Source: Rhizobium sp. P32RR-XVIII
GTDB taxonomy: Bacteria; Pseudomonadota; Alphaproteobacteria; Rhizobiales; Rhizobiaceae
Length of the DNA: 64,000 nt
NCBI RefSeq assembly: GCF_012641395.1
Contig: NZ_JABAIH010000014.1
Location: 60,969 to 124,968 of the forward strand
Direction: 5' to 3'
The notes under the pieces are model-generated. The model was given only the letters and a program-made list of their open reading frames with translations. It was not told where the DNA came from and made no database searches. Made by a program: the position numbers and the translations under genes. Shown in pieces: positions 1 through 7,627 of this stretch. Positions within the stretch are counted from its first letter, which is position 1, and the number at the start of each line of letters is the position of its first letter.

Positions 1-1089
1 CGATGCGCCGAGCGCCGTGGCGCGGATGCACTCGCCTGCATCGAGCAGAGGCCAGGGCAGGACACCTTGATCGAGCCTCGCGCGCAAGGCTCTTCCGAGC
101 CGGCGGCCGAGATCGCCGAAGTCGCGCTCTTCCCGCCCATAGAGATATTCGCCGACGCCGCCCGAGAAGATCAGGCCATCGATCTTGCCAAGCACCGGCA
201 AGCGTTCGGTTAGGAAGAGATGCATGACCGACGGCTGAGGCTGCGGATCGGCAATCGCCGAGAGCAAGGTATCGGCCATGACGGCGGCGATATGATCGAG
301 ATCGGAGGATGAAACGGTGTCGCCCTCGCTCCAGTCGAAGCCCGCCTGGCGCGCGTGATGGCGGCCCGCGGGATCCAGCCGGACGATGCGATTGTTCTCG
401 TCGACGACGATGAGGCGCCCGCCGACATGGACGGCCGCCGTGGCAACGACCTTACCGTGCTCGATCAGGCCGAGTTTTGCCGTGCCGCCGCCGATATCGA
501 CATTAAGGAGGCGCGTCTGGTCGTCATAGGATCGGCGGGCAGCGCCCGAACCATACGCTGCGAGCATCGACTCCATGTGATGACCGGCCGTGGCGCAGAC
601 GAACTGTCCGCCCTTGGACGCGAGAACCGCAGCGATGGCGCCGGCGTTCTCGCGGCGCAGAGCCTCGCCGGTCAGGATCACCGCACCCGTATCGATCTCA
701 TCCGGCGAGAGACCGGCGGCCGCATAGGCTTGGTCGATGATCTCCCCGAGCGCCCGCGCATCGATCAGTGTCTCGTTTTCATAGGGCGTGAACTGCACGG
801 TCGACTGGAAAAGCGTGTCGCGCGCGACGATGATATAGCGGCTGGTAAGATCCTCGCCGCTGCGGCGCAGGTGAATGGCCGAGAAAATAACTTGCGTGCC
901 GGAGGACCCGATATCGATCCCCACACTTTTCAGAAAGACGTTGTCCTGCAGCCAGATCGGATTGTCTTCGAGCGCTCCGATCGGGCCTAAATCATCATGG
1001 TCGTGATCGGAATCCGGCCCGTGCTCATGACTGAATGAATCCTCGTAACGATGGTCGTCCAGCGTATGGCTTTTCGTCTCACTCGTCAT
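1..1089 (-). CDS. EutA-like reactivase ATPase (partial, continues past left edge)
   Basis: Reading the minus strand from the ATG at 1089 (good GGGAGGTGGC just upstream) gives an uninterrupted frame to base 1. After about 45 residues rich in His and Asp comes the ASKHA phosphate-1 loop GIDIGSSGTQ, then VILTGEALR, phosphate-2 loop VDIGGGTAKLG and the adenosine-site motif SGGVGEY. These are signatures of EutA, the ATPase that re-activates damaged B12 in ethanolamine ammonia-lyase. It is a clear paralogue of the protein at 6043-7587 and has the same His/Asp-rich leader. About 363 residues are present; the C-terminal third is missing only because the window ends. No EutB or EutC is in view, so the client enzyme is unknown. 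Confidence 0.82.
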   Translation of the reverse strand, partial: MTSETKSHTLDDHRYEDSFSHEHGPDSDHDHDDLGPIGALEDNPIWLQDNVFLKSVGIDIGSSGTQVIFSAIHLRRSGEDLTSRYIIVARDTLFQSTVQFTPYENETLIDARALGEIIDQAYAAAGLSPDEIDTGAVILTGEALRRENAGAIAAVLASKGGQFVCATAGHHMESMLAAYGSGAARRSYDDQTRLLNVDIGGGTAKLGLIEHGKVVATAAVHVGGRLIVVDENNRIVRLDPAGRHHARQAGFDWSEGDTVSSSDLDHIAAVMADTLLSAIADPQPQPSVMHLFLTERLPVLGKIDGLIFSGGVGEYLYGREERDFGDLGRRLGRALRARLDQGVLPWPLLDAGECIRATALGAS

Positions 1090-1140
1090 GCCACCTCCCT
1101 TTCCATCGCCGAAACCGACACAAACGCCGGCACACACGGC

Positions 1141-1208
1141 CTTTGCGGCCGTTGCTCGCGACAATCGATTCTTTAAATTGCGGCCCGCGGCCGCATCGGG
1201 CCGCAAAG
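1141..1208. repeat. Nested inverted repeats in the 576-bp divergent intergenic region
   Basis: The gap 1090-1665 separates the minus-strand EutA-like gene from the plus-strand binding-protein gene. It contains a 10-bp inverted repeat, CTTTGCGGCC at 1141-1150 and GGCCGCAAAG at 1199-1208. Inside lies a second perfect hairpin, TGCGGCC-CGC-GGCCGCA, at 1179-1195. It could be an RNA structure in the EutA-like leader or a regulator site; no T-run follows, so it is not a simple terminator. Closer to the downstream gene there is a small CCCAG-GGAGA-CTGGG hairpin (about 1634-1648) just before its ribosome site. I see no gene in the rest of the gap. Confidence 0.5.
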
Positions 1209-1665
1209 CGCTTATCTCAAAGGCCACCGCATCTATCGAACGACCGCCTCACTGCGCTTCCTCCAAAGCGCATTCCCGGCCTTATTAAGTTTCGAGTGAA
1301 AGCGCGGACAGTCGCGCCTGCCATTTTCAGCGCCGCCGTTCCTGCCTGTCTATGAAGGCCTCGATGACAAAAGCCTATAGAGATGCTGAACGGCTGTCCA
1401 AGATCGTTCAGCAATGCAAGACATAACTTTTTTGCCGTAGCGATCAGGTCTGATCGCGTCCTTCGAGCCGAAGCCTGCGCAAGTTAGTGCGGGCGCAAGC
1501 GATGTCTATTTCGAGAGGCGAAACAATATGACCTGTCACCAAGTCACCTCTTTGGCCATTGCATAAAACTTATACCTTGCCACGCTTATCACTATTAGAC
1601 ACGCACCTCTGACCTTGTGACAATTGCCTCATGCCCAGGGAGACTGGGGCTAGAGGAGGAACATC

Positions 1666-2667
1666 ATGTTTAGAGCCATATTGGGGCCGGCCGCTGCCGG
1701 CCTGCTGATCACTGCTGCCTGTTCACCGGCGCTTGCCGATTCTGGCGCGGATTTTTTCAAGGGCAAAACTGTCAATTATATCGTCGCGACTGGCCCCGGC
1801 GGCGGCTTCGACAGCTATGGCCGTCTCGTGGCCGAATACATGCAGAAGTACTTACCCGGCACCACCTTCGTCGTCCAGAACATGCCGGGCGCGGGGCATA
1901 TGCTCGGCGCCAACTATATCGCCGGCTCGAAGCCGGACGGCCTGACGATCGGCACCTTCAATACTGGTCTCGTCTACAGCCAGCTCGCCGGCGTCAGCGG
2001 CGCCCGCTTCGACCTCGGCAAGATGTCCTGGATCGGCAAGGCAGCTTCCGATCCGCGCGCGATCATCGTTTCCAAAGATTCGGGTATCACCGATATCAAG
2101 AGCTTCATGACGGGCAGCAGCAAGGTGAAGTTCGCAGCCGCCGGCGTCGGCAGCGGTTCCTATGTGGAGACGCTAATGCTGGCGCAAGCAGCCGGGCTGC
2201 CGGTGGATATCGTCAGCGGCTATAATGGCAACGAGGACGAGCTCGCCATGATGCGTGGCGAGATCCAGGGCGTCGTCGCCTTCCGTTCCAGCTATGAGGA
2301 CTTCGTCAAGGAAGGGCGCGGCAAGTTCATCGCTCAGATCGGCGGCTCCAGCAAGGATCTGCCGCAGCTTGCCGATCTCACCACATCCGAACAGGCCAAA
2401 CAGGTGATTGCGCTGATTGCCTCCCAGGGCACGATTGCGCGGCTGACCGTCGGGCCGGAAGGCATTCCGGAAGATCGGTTGGCCGCGCTCCGCGATGCCT
2501 ACAAAAAGGCCGTCGCCGATCCGGAATTCGTTGCCAAGGCAAACAAAATGGGCCTTCCTGTCGATGCCATGGTTGGCGACGATGTCAGCAATGCCATCAA
2601 GGCGGCGCTCAACCAGTCGCCGGATACGGTGGCGCTGATCAAGCAATCGCTATCCAAGAGCCAGTGA
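1666..2667 (+). CDS. Tripartite tricarboxylate transporter (TctC/Bug) substrate-binding protein, copy 1
   Basis: This is a 333-residue periplasmic binding protein. Residues 1-24 form a signal peptide ending ACSPALA, followed by the Bug-family opening with GPGGGFDSYGRL and NMPGAGH. Such proteins capture carboxylates or similar anions for TctA/TctB membrane partners. The ATG has a strong ribosome site (GAGGAGGAAC). It leads a plus-strand run of binding protein, isomerase-fold protein, second binding protein, two cupins and EutA-like protein. No tctAB lies next to it; the nearest set, at 34.4-37.4 kb, has its own TctC. The copy at 3669 is very similar, so the pair arose by duplication. The ligand is unknown. 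Confidence 0.88.
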   Translation: MFRAILGPAAAGLLITAACSPALADSGADFFKGKTVNYIVATGPGGGFDSYGRLVAEYMQKYLPGTTFVVQNMPGAGHMLGANYIAGSKPDGLTIGTFNTGLVYSQLAGVSGARFDLGKMSWIGKAASDPRAIIVSKDSGITDIKSFMTGSSKVKFAAAGVGSGSYVETLMLAQAAGLPVDIVSGYNGNEDELAMMRGEIQGVVAFRSSYEDFVKEGRGKFIAQIGGSSKDLPQLADLTTSEQAKQVIALIASQGTIARLTVGPEGIPEDRLAALRDAYKKAVADPEFVAKANKMGLPVDAMVGDDVSNAIKAALNQSPDTVALIKQSLSKSQ

Positions 2668-2693
2668 GAGGCTGTCCCCCCTGCCCGACAACT

Positions 2694-2715
2694 GCGGCGG
2701 CAGACATGCCGCCGC
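2694..2715 (+). other. Intercistronic GC hairpin
   Basis: GCGGCGGCA-GACA-TGCCGCCGC is a perfect 9-bp stem with a 4-nt loop, 26 bp after the binding-protein stop and followed by CTTTCTC. It could attenuate transcription or protect the 3' end of the abundant binding-protein mRNA. A similar hairpin follows binding-protein genes elsewhere in this window. The tail is too poor in T for a classic terminator. Confidence 0.5.
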
Positions 2716-2767
2716 CTTTCTCGCCGGATTCCCGACCGAATGATTTAAAGGCATATTGGAGAAAAGC

Positions 2768-3502
2768 ATGAGTTTCAGCAGCTGGCGCGGTACGATCGGA
2801 TGCATCAAACCAACGATGCGTCCCGGCTCACTCGAGGAGCTTATCCGGATCCTGCCCGAGGGGATCGGTGTCATTCCCCTGTTTCTCGACATTAAGAAAG
2901 GGGCGAAGGACGAACTCGACCGGGCCGTGCAGGGCTACGAGCCGCTGATCGCCCGGCTGGTGGAAGAGAAGGTCGACCTGATCCATCCGGAGGGCGCGCC
3001 TCCCTTTATGCTGCTCGGGCACAAGGGAGAGGCGGAGCTGATCGCCGGCTGGGAGAAGACCTACAACACGCAGATCTTTACCTCCGGGACCAATCATATC
3101 CGGGCGCTGAACGCGCTCGGTATCAAGCGATTCGTCGGCGCCTCCTATTTCGGCGGCAAGATCAACGAGGTCTTTGCGCGCTACTTCACCGATGCCGGTT
3201 TCGACGTGCTGGCGATGGAGGGCATCGACGTGCCCTTCACCGAGGTCGGGGCACTCTCGCCGGAGACCGTCTATGCCCATATCAAACGCATCTTCCTACC
3301 CCATAAGGGAAAAGCCGAGGGTATCTACCTGCTCGGCTCGGGTTGGCGGGTCCTCCCGATCATCGACATGCTCGAACAGGATCTTGGCGTGCCGGTGCTG
3401 CATCCCGTGCCGGCGCGCTGCTGGGAAATCCAGCACCGGCTTTCGATCCGCCAGCCCGTGCGCGGCTATGGAAAACTTCTGGCCGAGATGCTGCCCGGAT
3501 GA
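2768..3502 (+). CDS. Maleate isomerase/arylmalonate decarboxylase-fold (Asp/Glu racemase superfamily) protein
   Basis: The protein has 244 residues. The ATG at 2768 is chosen because GGAG lies 6 bp upstream; an in-frame TTG at 2756 is too early. Its order matches the AMDase/maleate isomerase family: DLIHPEGAPPFM where the first active-site loop should be, GIKRFVGASYFGGKIN, and near the C-terminus YLLGSGWRVLPIIDMLE followed by GVPVLHP and GYGKLL. By eye, both usual catalytic cysteines are absent: the first loop reads PEGAPP and the second GSGWR. It may therefore have a different chemistry or only bind ligand. It sits between two duplicated binding-protein genes, suggesting action on the imported acid. 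Confidence 0.72.
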   Translation: MSFSSWRGTIGCIKPTMRPGSLEELIRILPEGIGVIPLFLDIKKGAKDELDRAVQGYEPLIARLVEEKVDLIHPEGAPPFMLLGHKGEAELIAGWEKTYNTQIFTSGTNHIRALNALGIKRFVGASYFGGKINEVFARYFTDAGFDVLAMEGIDVPFTEVGALSPETVYAHIKRIFLPHKGKAEGIYLLGSGWRVLPIIDMLEQDLGVPVLHPVPARCWEIQHRLSIRQPVRGYGKLLAEMLPG

Positions 3503-3668
3503 ACCCGGGCTGCAGCAAGCGTCTTACCCTGTCTTCGGAAAGGGTTGGCGGAGGGACCATTCGCTTGAAGCAGATTGAATCTTGCCCGGGTCCGCGGAAG
3601 ACCCCGTCACGGCTGGGAGGGCTGCGGCGTAGGACTTCATAAATTGATCGATTTTGGAGGAGGAAAAC

Positions 3669-4670
3669 ATGAATCTCATCGTTGATAGGCTCGCCGCCGC
3701 GGGCGTCGCCCTCGTCCTTCTGGCGGCGCCTGTCGCTGCGCAGGAGGGGGCGGAATTCTTCGACGGCAAGACCGTCAACTATATCGTCACCATCGGTCCG
3801 GGCGGTGGCTTCGACACCTATGGGCGGCTTGTGGCGCAATACATGCAAAAATATCTGCCCGGCTCCACCTTTGTCGTCCGCAACATGCCCGGCGCCGGCC
3901 ATGTCCTCGGCACCAATTTCATCGCCGCCTCGGAGCCGAACGGATTGACCTTCGGGACGTTCAACACCGGCCTCATCTACAGCCAGCTCGCCGGCGTTTC
4001 CGGCGTCCGTTTCGATCTGGGCAACATGAGCTGGATCGGCAAGGCGGCGTCCGATCCTCGCGTCGTGGTCGTCTCCACCAAATCCGGCATCGACAGCATC
4101 GAGGAACTGATGGCTGGGAAAGGCGAGATCAAATTCGCCGCCGATGGGGTCGGTAGCGGCTCCTATGTCGAAACCATCATGCTGCAACAGGCCGTCGGCC
4201 TGCCGGTCAAGATCATCAGCGGCTATAACGGCAACGAGGCTCAGCTCGGCATGATCCGCGGCGAAATCCAGGGCGTCGTCGCCTTCCGCTCAAGCTACGA
4301 GCAGTTCGTCAGCGAGGGTAACGGCAAGTTCCTGGCTCAGATCGGCGGCAACGACACGACGCTGCCCCAGATGGCCGATTTCGCCTCCACCGACGAGGCG
4401 AAGCAGGTTATCGCGCTGATCGCCTCTCAAGGCACCATCGCCCGCCTGACCGCCGGCCCCGCCGGTATGCCGGACGAGCGGCTGGCTACTCTTCGCGAGG
4501 CGTACCGCAGAGCGATTACCGATCCGGAGCTCATCGCCAAGGCCGACGGCCTCGGCTTGCCGGTCGATGCGATGATCGGCGAGGATGTCGCCACTGCGAT
4601 CAAATCGGCGCTCACCCAATCGCCCGAAACCGTCGCGCTCATCAAGCAGTCGCTGTCTTCGGGGCAATAG
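3669..4670 (+). CDS. Tripartite tricarboxylate transporter (TctC/Bug) substrate-binding protein, copy 2
   Basis: This 333-residue binding protein has a short signal peptide (cleavage near VAAQ) followed by GKTVNYIV, GPGGGFDTYGRL and NMPGAGH. It is close to the copy at 1666 along its whole length, including SGYNGNE, GVVAFRSSYE and the C-terminal QSPETVALIKQSLS. The ATG at 3669 has GGAGGAGG about 8 bp upstream; a TTG at 3654 overlaps that ribosome site and is rejected. The two copies flank the isomerase-fold gene, suggesting tandem duplication and perhaps two ligands. No membrane subunits are adjacent. Confidence 0.88.
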   Translation: MNLIVDRLAAAGVALVLLAAPVAAQEGAEFFDGKTVNYIVTIGPGGGFDTYGRLVAQYMQKYLPGSTFVVRNMPGAGHVLGTNFIAASEPNGLTFGTFNTGLIYSQLAGVSGVRFDLGNMSWIGKAASDPRVVVVSTKSGIDSIEELMAGKGEIKFAADGVGSGSYVETIMLQQAVGLPVKIISGYNGNEAQLGMIRGEIQGVVAFRSSYEQFVSEGNGKFLAQIGGNDTTLPQMADFASTDEAKQVIALIASQGTIARLTAGPAGMPDERLATLREAYRRAITDPELIAKADGLGLPVDAMIGEDVATAIKSALTQSPETVALIKQSLSSGQ

Positions 4671-4766
4671 GAGGTGCCTTGAGCCCTTGTCGCCGGCCGA
4701 CATGCTGCCGGGCTGAAGCGGTGTCCGACAATTCACAATTCCGAAAGCAGAAAGGACCTGGATCAT

Positions 4767-5399
4767 ATGGACCAGAAAAAAGACCGGGAGGAGACACCCG
4801 GAATCTCCCACAATTCCAAACACCTGACCCGCGATGAGAAGATCGCGGGGCTCTATCAATCAAAGAAAGACCGCGTCTTCGTTCGTCCTATCCAAGGCGC
4901 CTACAACCTAAAGGAAGAGCTGGATCGTTTACGCTCGGTCCCGCGTGTCAAGAAGGCGAAAGAAACGGCCTTCGTCGACGGGCCGCAGGCCTTCACCCGC
5001 CACTATGTCGAGCCGAAGGACGGGATCACCCAGACCTTCCACCTGCACCTGGAAGAATACGCGCCCGGCGCCGCGTCGCAGAAGCATGCGCATGTCAACG
5101 AGGCCGCCTTCTACATTCTCGACGGCACCGGCTACGAAATCCATGACGGCGTTCGTTACGACTGGGAAGCCGGCGACGTCGTTATCGTTCACAACAACTG
5201 CGTCCACCAGCACTTCAACGCCAGCAAGGAACGGCCGGCGCGCGCCATCGTGATCAAGACCAAGCCGATGTACATGTTCCTCAACATGCTCTTCCAGAAG
5301 ACGGTTATCGACCGCTCCGTCGACGACACGGAGGAAAGTTTTGGCTTTGAGGTACGCGAAGCGGAAGAAGATCTGAACCATCCGAAGGGAGGCTATTGA
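4767..5399 (+). CDS. Cupin domain protein, copy 1
   Basis: A 210-residue soluble protein with one conserved cupin barrel at about residues 85-165. Motif 1 reads PGAASQKHAHVNEAAFYILDG and keeps the HxH metal ligands, but the usual Glu is replaced by Ala. Motif 2 reads AGDVVIVHNNCVHQHFN and keeps the His. A three-His site like this occurs in some cupin dioxygenases. It ends one base before the second cupin gene, so the two are translationally linked and probably form a pair. An oxygenase or decarboxylase role on an imported acid is possible, but the substrate cannot be read from sequence. Confidence 0.75.
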   Translation: MDQKKDREETPGISHNSKHLTRDEKIAGLYQSKKDRVFVRPIQGAYNLKEELDRLRSVPRVKKAKETAFVDGPQAFTRHYVEPKDGITQTFHLHLEEYAPGAASQKHAHVNEAAFYILDGTGYEIHDGVRYDWEAGDVVIVHNNCVHQHFNASKERPARAIVIKTKPMYMFLNMLFQKTVIDRSVDDTEESFGFEVREAEEDLNHPKGGY

Positions 5400-5400
5400 T

Positions 5401-6006
5401 ATGGCTTGGGATGAAACCTCCGTATGGCTGAACGGCGCGGCCAATGAGCGCCTCTATCAGCGTTTGCTCGACGATGCGCAGGACGCACCCTCGCGCAATT
5501 CCCGCCGCAAGAAAATCCTGAAGCCGGGCGAACTGCCATGGGAAATGTCCCGCCAGGGGCTTTTGAAGCACCTGATCAACGAGAACATGAATACCCGCAT
5601 GGAGACCGTTGACGCCTATATGCAGATCATTCCGCCGGGCTCCCGCTCCGGCCGGCATCGGCACCTCGCCGAGGAGTGTATCTACGTCATCGAGGGCAAG
5701 GGTTACGATATCCATCAGGACTGCGATGTGGAGGTCGTGGATGCCTTCGAATGGGTGCCGCAGGAAGAAAAGAAGCGTTATGAATGGGAAGCCGGCGATG
5801 TGATCTACATCCCGCCGAACACCATTCATCAGCACTTCAATCTCGATCCGGATCGTCCCGCCCGACTGATCGCGGCAACCAACCGCATCTTCAAGCAGAT
5901 CGGTCTCAATACGCTCGACCAGCTCGATGATGCGCCGGAATATGATCCGCGTGTCGTCTTGACCGATGAGATCATCAGGGACTACGTCCGGGGTAACCGG
6001 CGCTGA
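5401..6006 (+). CDS. Cupin domain protein, copy 2
   Basis: A 201-residue cupin starting one base after the stop of the previous cupin. Motif 1, PGSRSGRHRHLAEECIYVIEG, is complete with two His and the Glu. Motif 2, AGDVIYIPPNTIHQHFN, supplies the third His, so the full 3-His/1-Glu metal site is present, unlike copy 1. Residues 100-125 between the motifs (CDVEVVDAFEWVPQEEKK) form an insertion. The intact and altered sites suggest a heteromeric enzyme with one full-metal subunit. The EutA-like gene begins 37 bp downstream on the same strand. Confidence 0.77.
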   Translation: MAWDETSVWLNGAANERLYQRLLDDAQDAPSRNSRRKKILKPGELPWEMSRQGLLKHLINENMNTRMETVDAYMQIIPPGSRSGRHRHLAEECIYVIEGKGYDIHQDCDVEVVDAFEWVPQEEKKRYEWEAGDVIYIPPNTIHQHFNLDPDRPARLIAATNRIFKQIGLNTLDQLDDAPEYDPRVVLTDEIIRDYVRGNRR

Positions 6007-6042
6007 GCGATCACCCTCGGCGCCGATGACGGAGTATTGCTC

Positions 6043-7587
6043 GTGGCGGACAGACCTCACTCGATCAACGACCACGCCCTCGGTGCCGATTACGACCACG
6101 ATCATGGTTCCGGTATGGTCGACCACGACCATGATCACGACTTTCCCGAAGAGTCCGACATCCTGAAGCCGGTGACGTTCCTGAGCGCCGGCATCGATAT
6201 CGGCTCTTCAAGCACGCAGGTCGCCTTCTCCAGGCTGTCGATGGCGTACACCGGTACGGATAGCCCGGGTTATCGGCGCGAGACGCTTTTCCTCTCCCCC
6301 ATCGCGCCGACGCCATTCGACGAAAACGGCTTGATCGACGAGAGCCGGCTCTTCGCCATCCTCGGCAATGCATTCGAGGCTGCGGAACTAACGCCTGACG
6401 ATATCGAGACAGGTGTCGTCATTCTGACTGGCGAGGCGGCCTTGCGGCGCAATGCCGATGCGATCGCCGGCCTCGTCTCCGAAACGGTCGGCGAACTCGT
6501 CTGCGCGGCGGCCGGCGATCATATGGAGGCAAGGCTCTCCGCCCATGGTTCCGGCGCGGTCGAGTGCTCGCGGCAGGAGGGCGGGCGGCGCATCCTCCTG
6601 GTCGATATCGGCGGCGCTACCACGAAGCTCGCGGTCGTGGAAAACGGATGCATCGTCGAAACCGCCGCGCTTGCTGCCGGCGGACGCCTTGCCGTCATCG
6701 ACAAAGAAAACCGCATCCGCCGCCTCGACGCGGCCGGCGCTGCCTACGCCCGTCGCGCCGGTTTTGATTGGGAGGTCGGCGGCGTGATCGATCCCGCCGT
6801 GCGCCGCGCCGTCGCGTCCACGATGGCAGATACGATCCTCGACGCCATCACCGGGCGCATGTCGGAAACGCTCCAGCAAACCTTGCTGACTGCGCCTTTG
6901 CGGCAGGCTGCCGTCGATGGTGTCATGTTTGCCGGTGGAGTTGGGGAATATGTGTACGACAGGGAGAAACGCGATTTCAGCGATCTCGGCCGCACACTCG
7001 GAACCACACTGCGGGAGCGCATCCATACGGGGCTCTTGCCCTACCCTCTGCTTCCGCCCGGTGAATGCATCCGCGCTACCGTGCTTGGCGCTTCCGAGCA
7101 TAGCGTCAGGCTGAGCGGCGACACGATTTTCATCTCGTCGCCGGCAACGCTTCTGCCTCGCCGCAACCTCCAGGTCTTCCGCCCGCTTATCCACCTCGAA
7201 GCCGATACGCTTGTCGCGTCCGAAATCGGTACGTCGATCGAAGGGCATGTCGCCGCCTTCGATATCGATCCATCCCGCCCCATCGCAATCTCGCTCGGGT
7301 TCGGCGGGATGCCCGCCTATCCTCGGCTGAGGGCGTTGGCAGAAGGGATTACCTCTGGCCTGGCAGCCCAGATTTCCCGTAACGTGCCGCTTTATATCCT
7401 CGTTTCAGGCGATATCGCCCGCAGCCTCGGCGCCATCCTCAAGGAGGAATTGCAGGTTGCAAGCGAAGTGATGGTGCTTGACGGCATCGAAGCAAGCGAC
7501 TTCGATTTTGTCGACGTCGGTCGCGTCCGGCTGCCATCCTTCACGGTGCCGGTGACGATCAAGACACTGCTTTTCGGTACGCGATAG
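6043..7587 (+). CDS. EutA-like reactivase ATPase (ethanolamine ammonia-lyase reactivating factor family)
   Basis: About 514 residues. GTG at 6043 is preferred, with GGAG at 6031-6034 eight bases upstream; TTG at 6037 is too close. Residues 5-40 carry DHDHG and DHDHDHD runs, a potential metal-binding leader not typical of EutA. The ASKHA ATPase core has GIDIGSSSTQVAFSRL, VILTGEAALRR, VDIGGATTK, AGGVGEYVYD and the EutA-typical SGDTIFISS. EutA re-activates inhibited adenosylcobalamin enzymes by ATP-driven cofactor exchange. A paralogue lies at 1-1089, and no lyase subunits are in the window, so the client enzyme is either elsewhere or of another type. Confidence 0.83.
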   Translation: MADRPHSINDHALGADYDHDHGSGMVDHDHDHDFPEESDILKPVTFLSAGIDIGSSSTQVAFSRLSMAYTGTDSPGYRRETLFLSPIAPTPFDENGLIDESRLFAILGNAFEAAELTPDDIETGVVILTGEAALRRNADAIAGLVSETVGELVCAAAGDHMEARLSAHGSGAVECSRQEGGRRILLVDIGGATTKLAVVENGCIVETAALAAGGRLAVIDKENRIRRLDAAGAAYARRAGFDWEVGGVIDPAVRRAVASTMADTILDAITGRMSETLQQTLLTAPLRQAAVDGVMFAGGVGEYVYDREKRDFSDLGRTLGTTLRERIHTGLLPYPLLPPGECIRATVLGASEHSVRLSGDTIFISSPATLLPRRNLQVFRPLIHLEADTLVASEIGTSIEGHVAAFDIDPSRPIAISLGFGGMPAYPRLRALAEGITSGLAAQISRNVPLYILVSGDIARSLGAILKEELQVASEVMVLDGIEASDFDFVDVGRVRLPSFTVPVTIKTLLFGTR

Positions 7588-7590
7588 AAT

Positions 7591-7621
7591 GAGGCGGGAG
7601 GTGCCGCGGCCCTCCCGCCTC
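7591..7621. terminator. Strong hairpin between convergent genes
   Basis: GAGGCGGGAGG and CCTCCCGCCTC form a perfect 11-bp stem around a 9-nt loop. It lies 3 bp after the EutA-like stop and 6 bp from the stop of the convergent binding-protein gene. Its position fits a bidirectional terminator, but neither side has a T-run. Confidence 0.65.
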
Positions 7622-7627
7622 GCAAGC

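Noticed and set aside
355..990. 211-codon plus-strand frame
   Set aside because: Antisense to the EutA-like gene, which has ATPase motifs and a ribosome site; this frame has neither.
6037..6042. TTG start for the EutA-like gene
   Set aside because: Only two bases from GGAG; GTG at 6043 has normal spacing.
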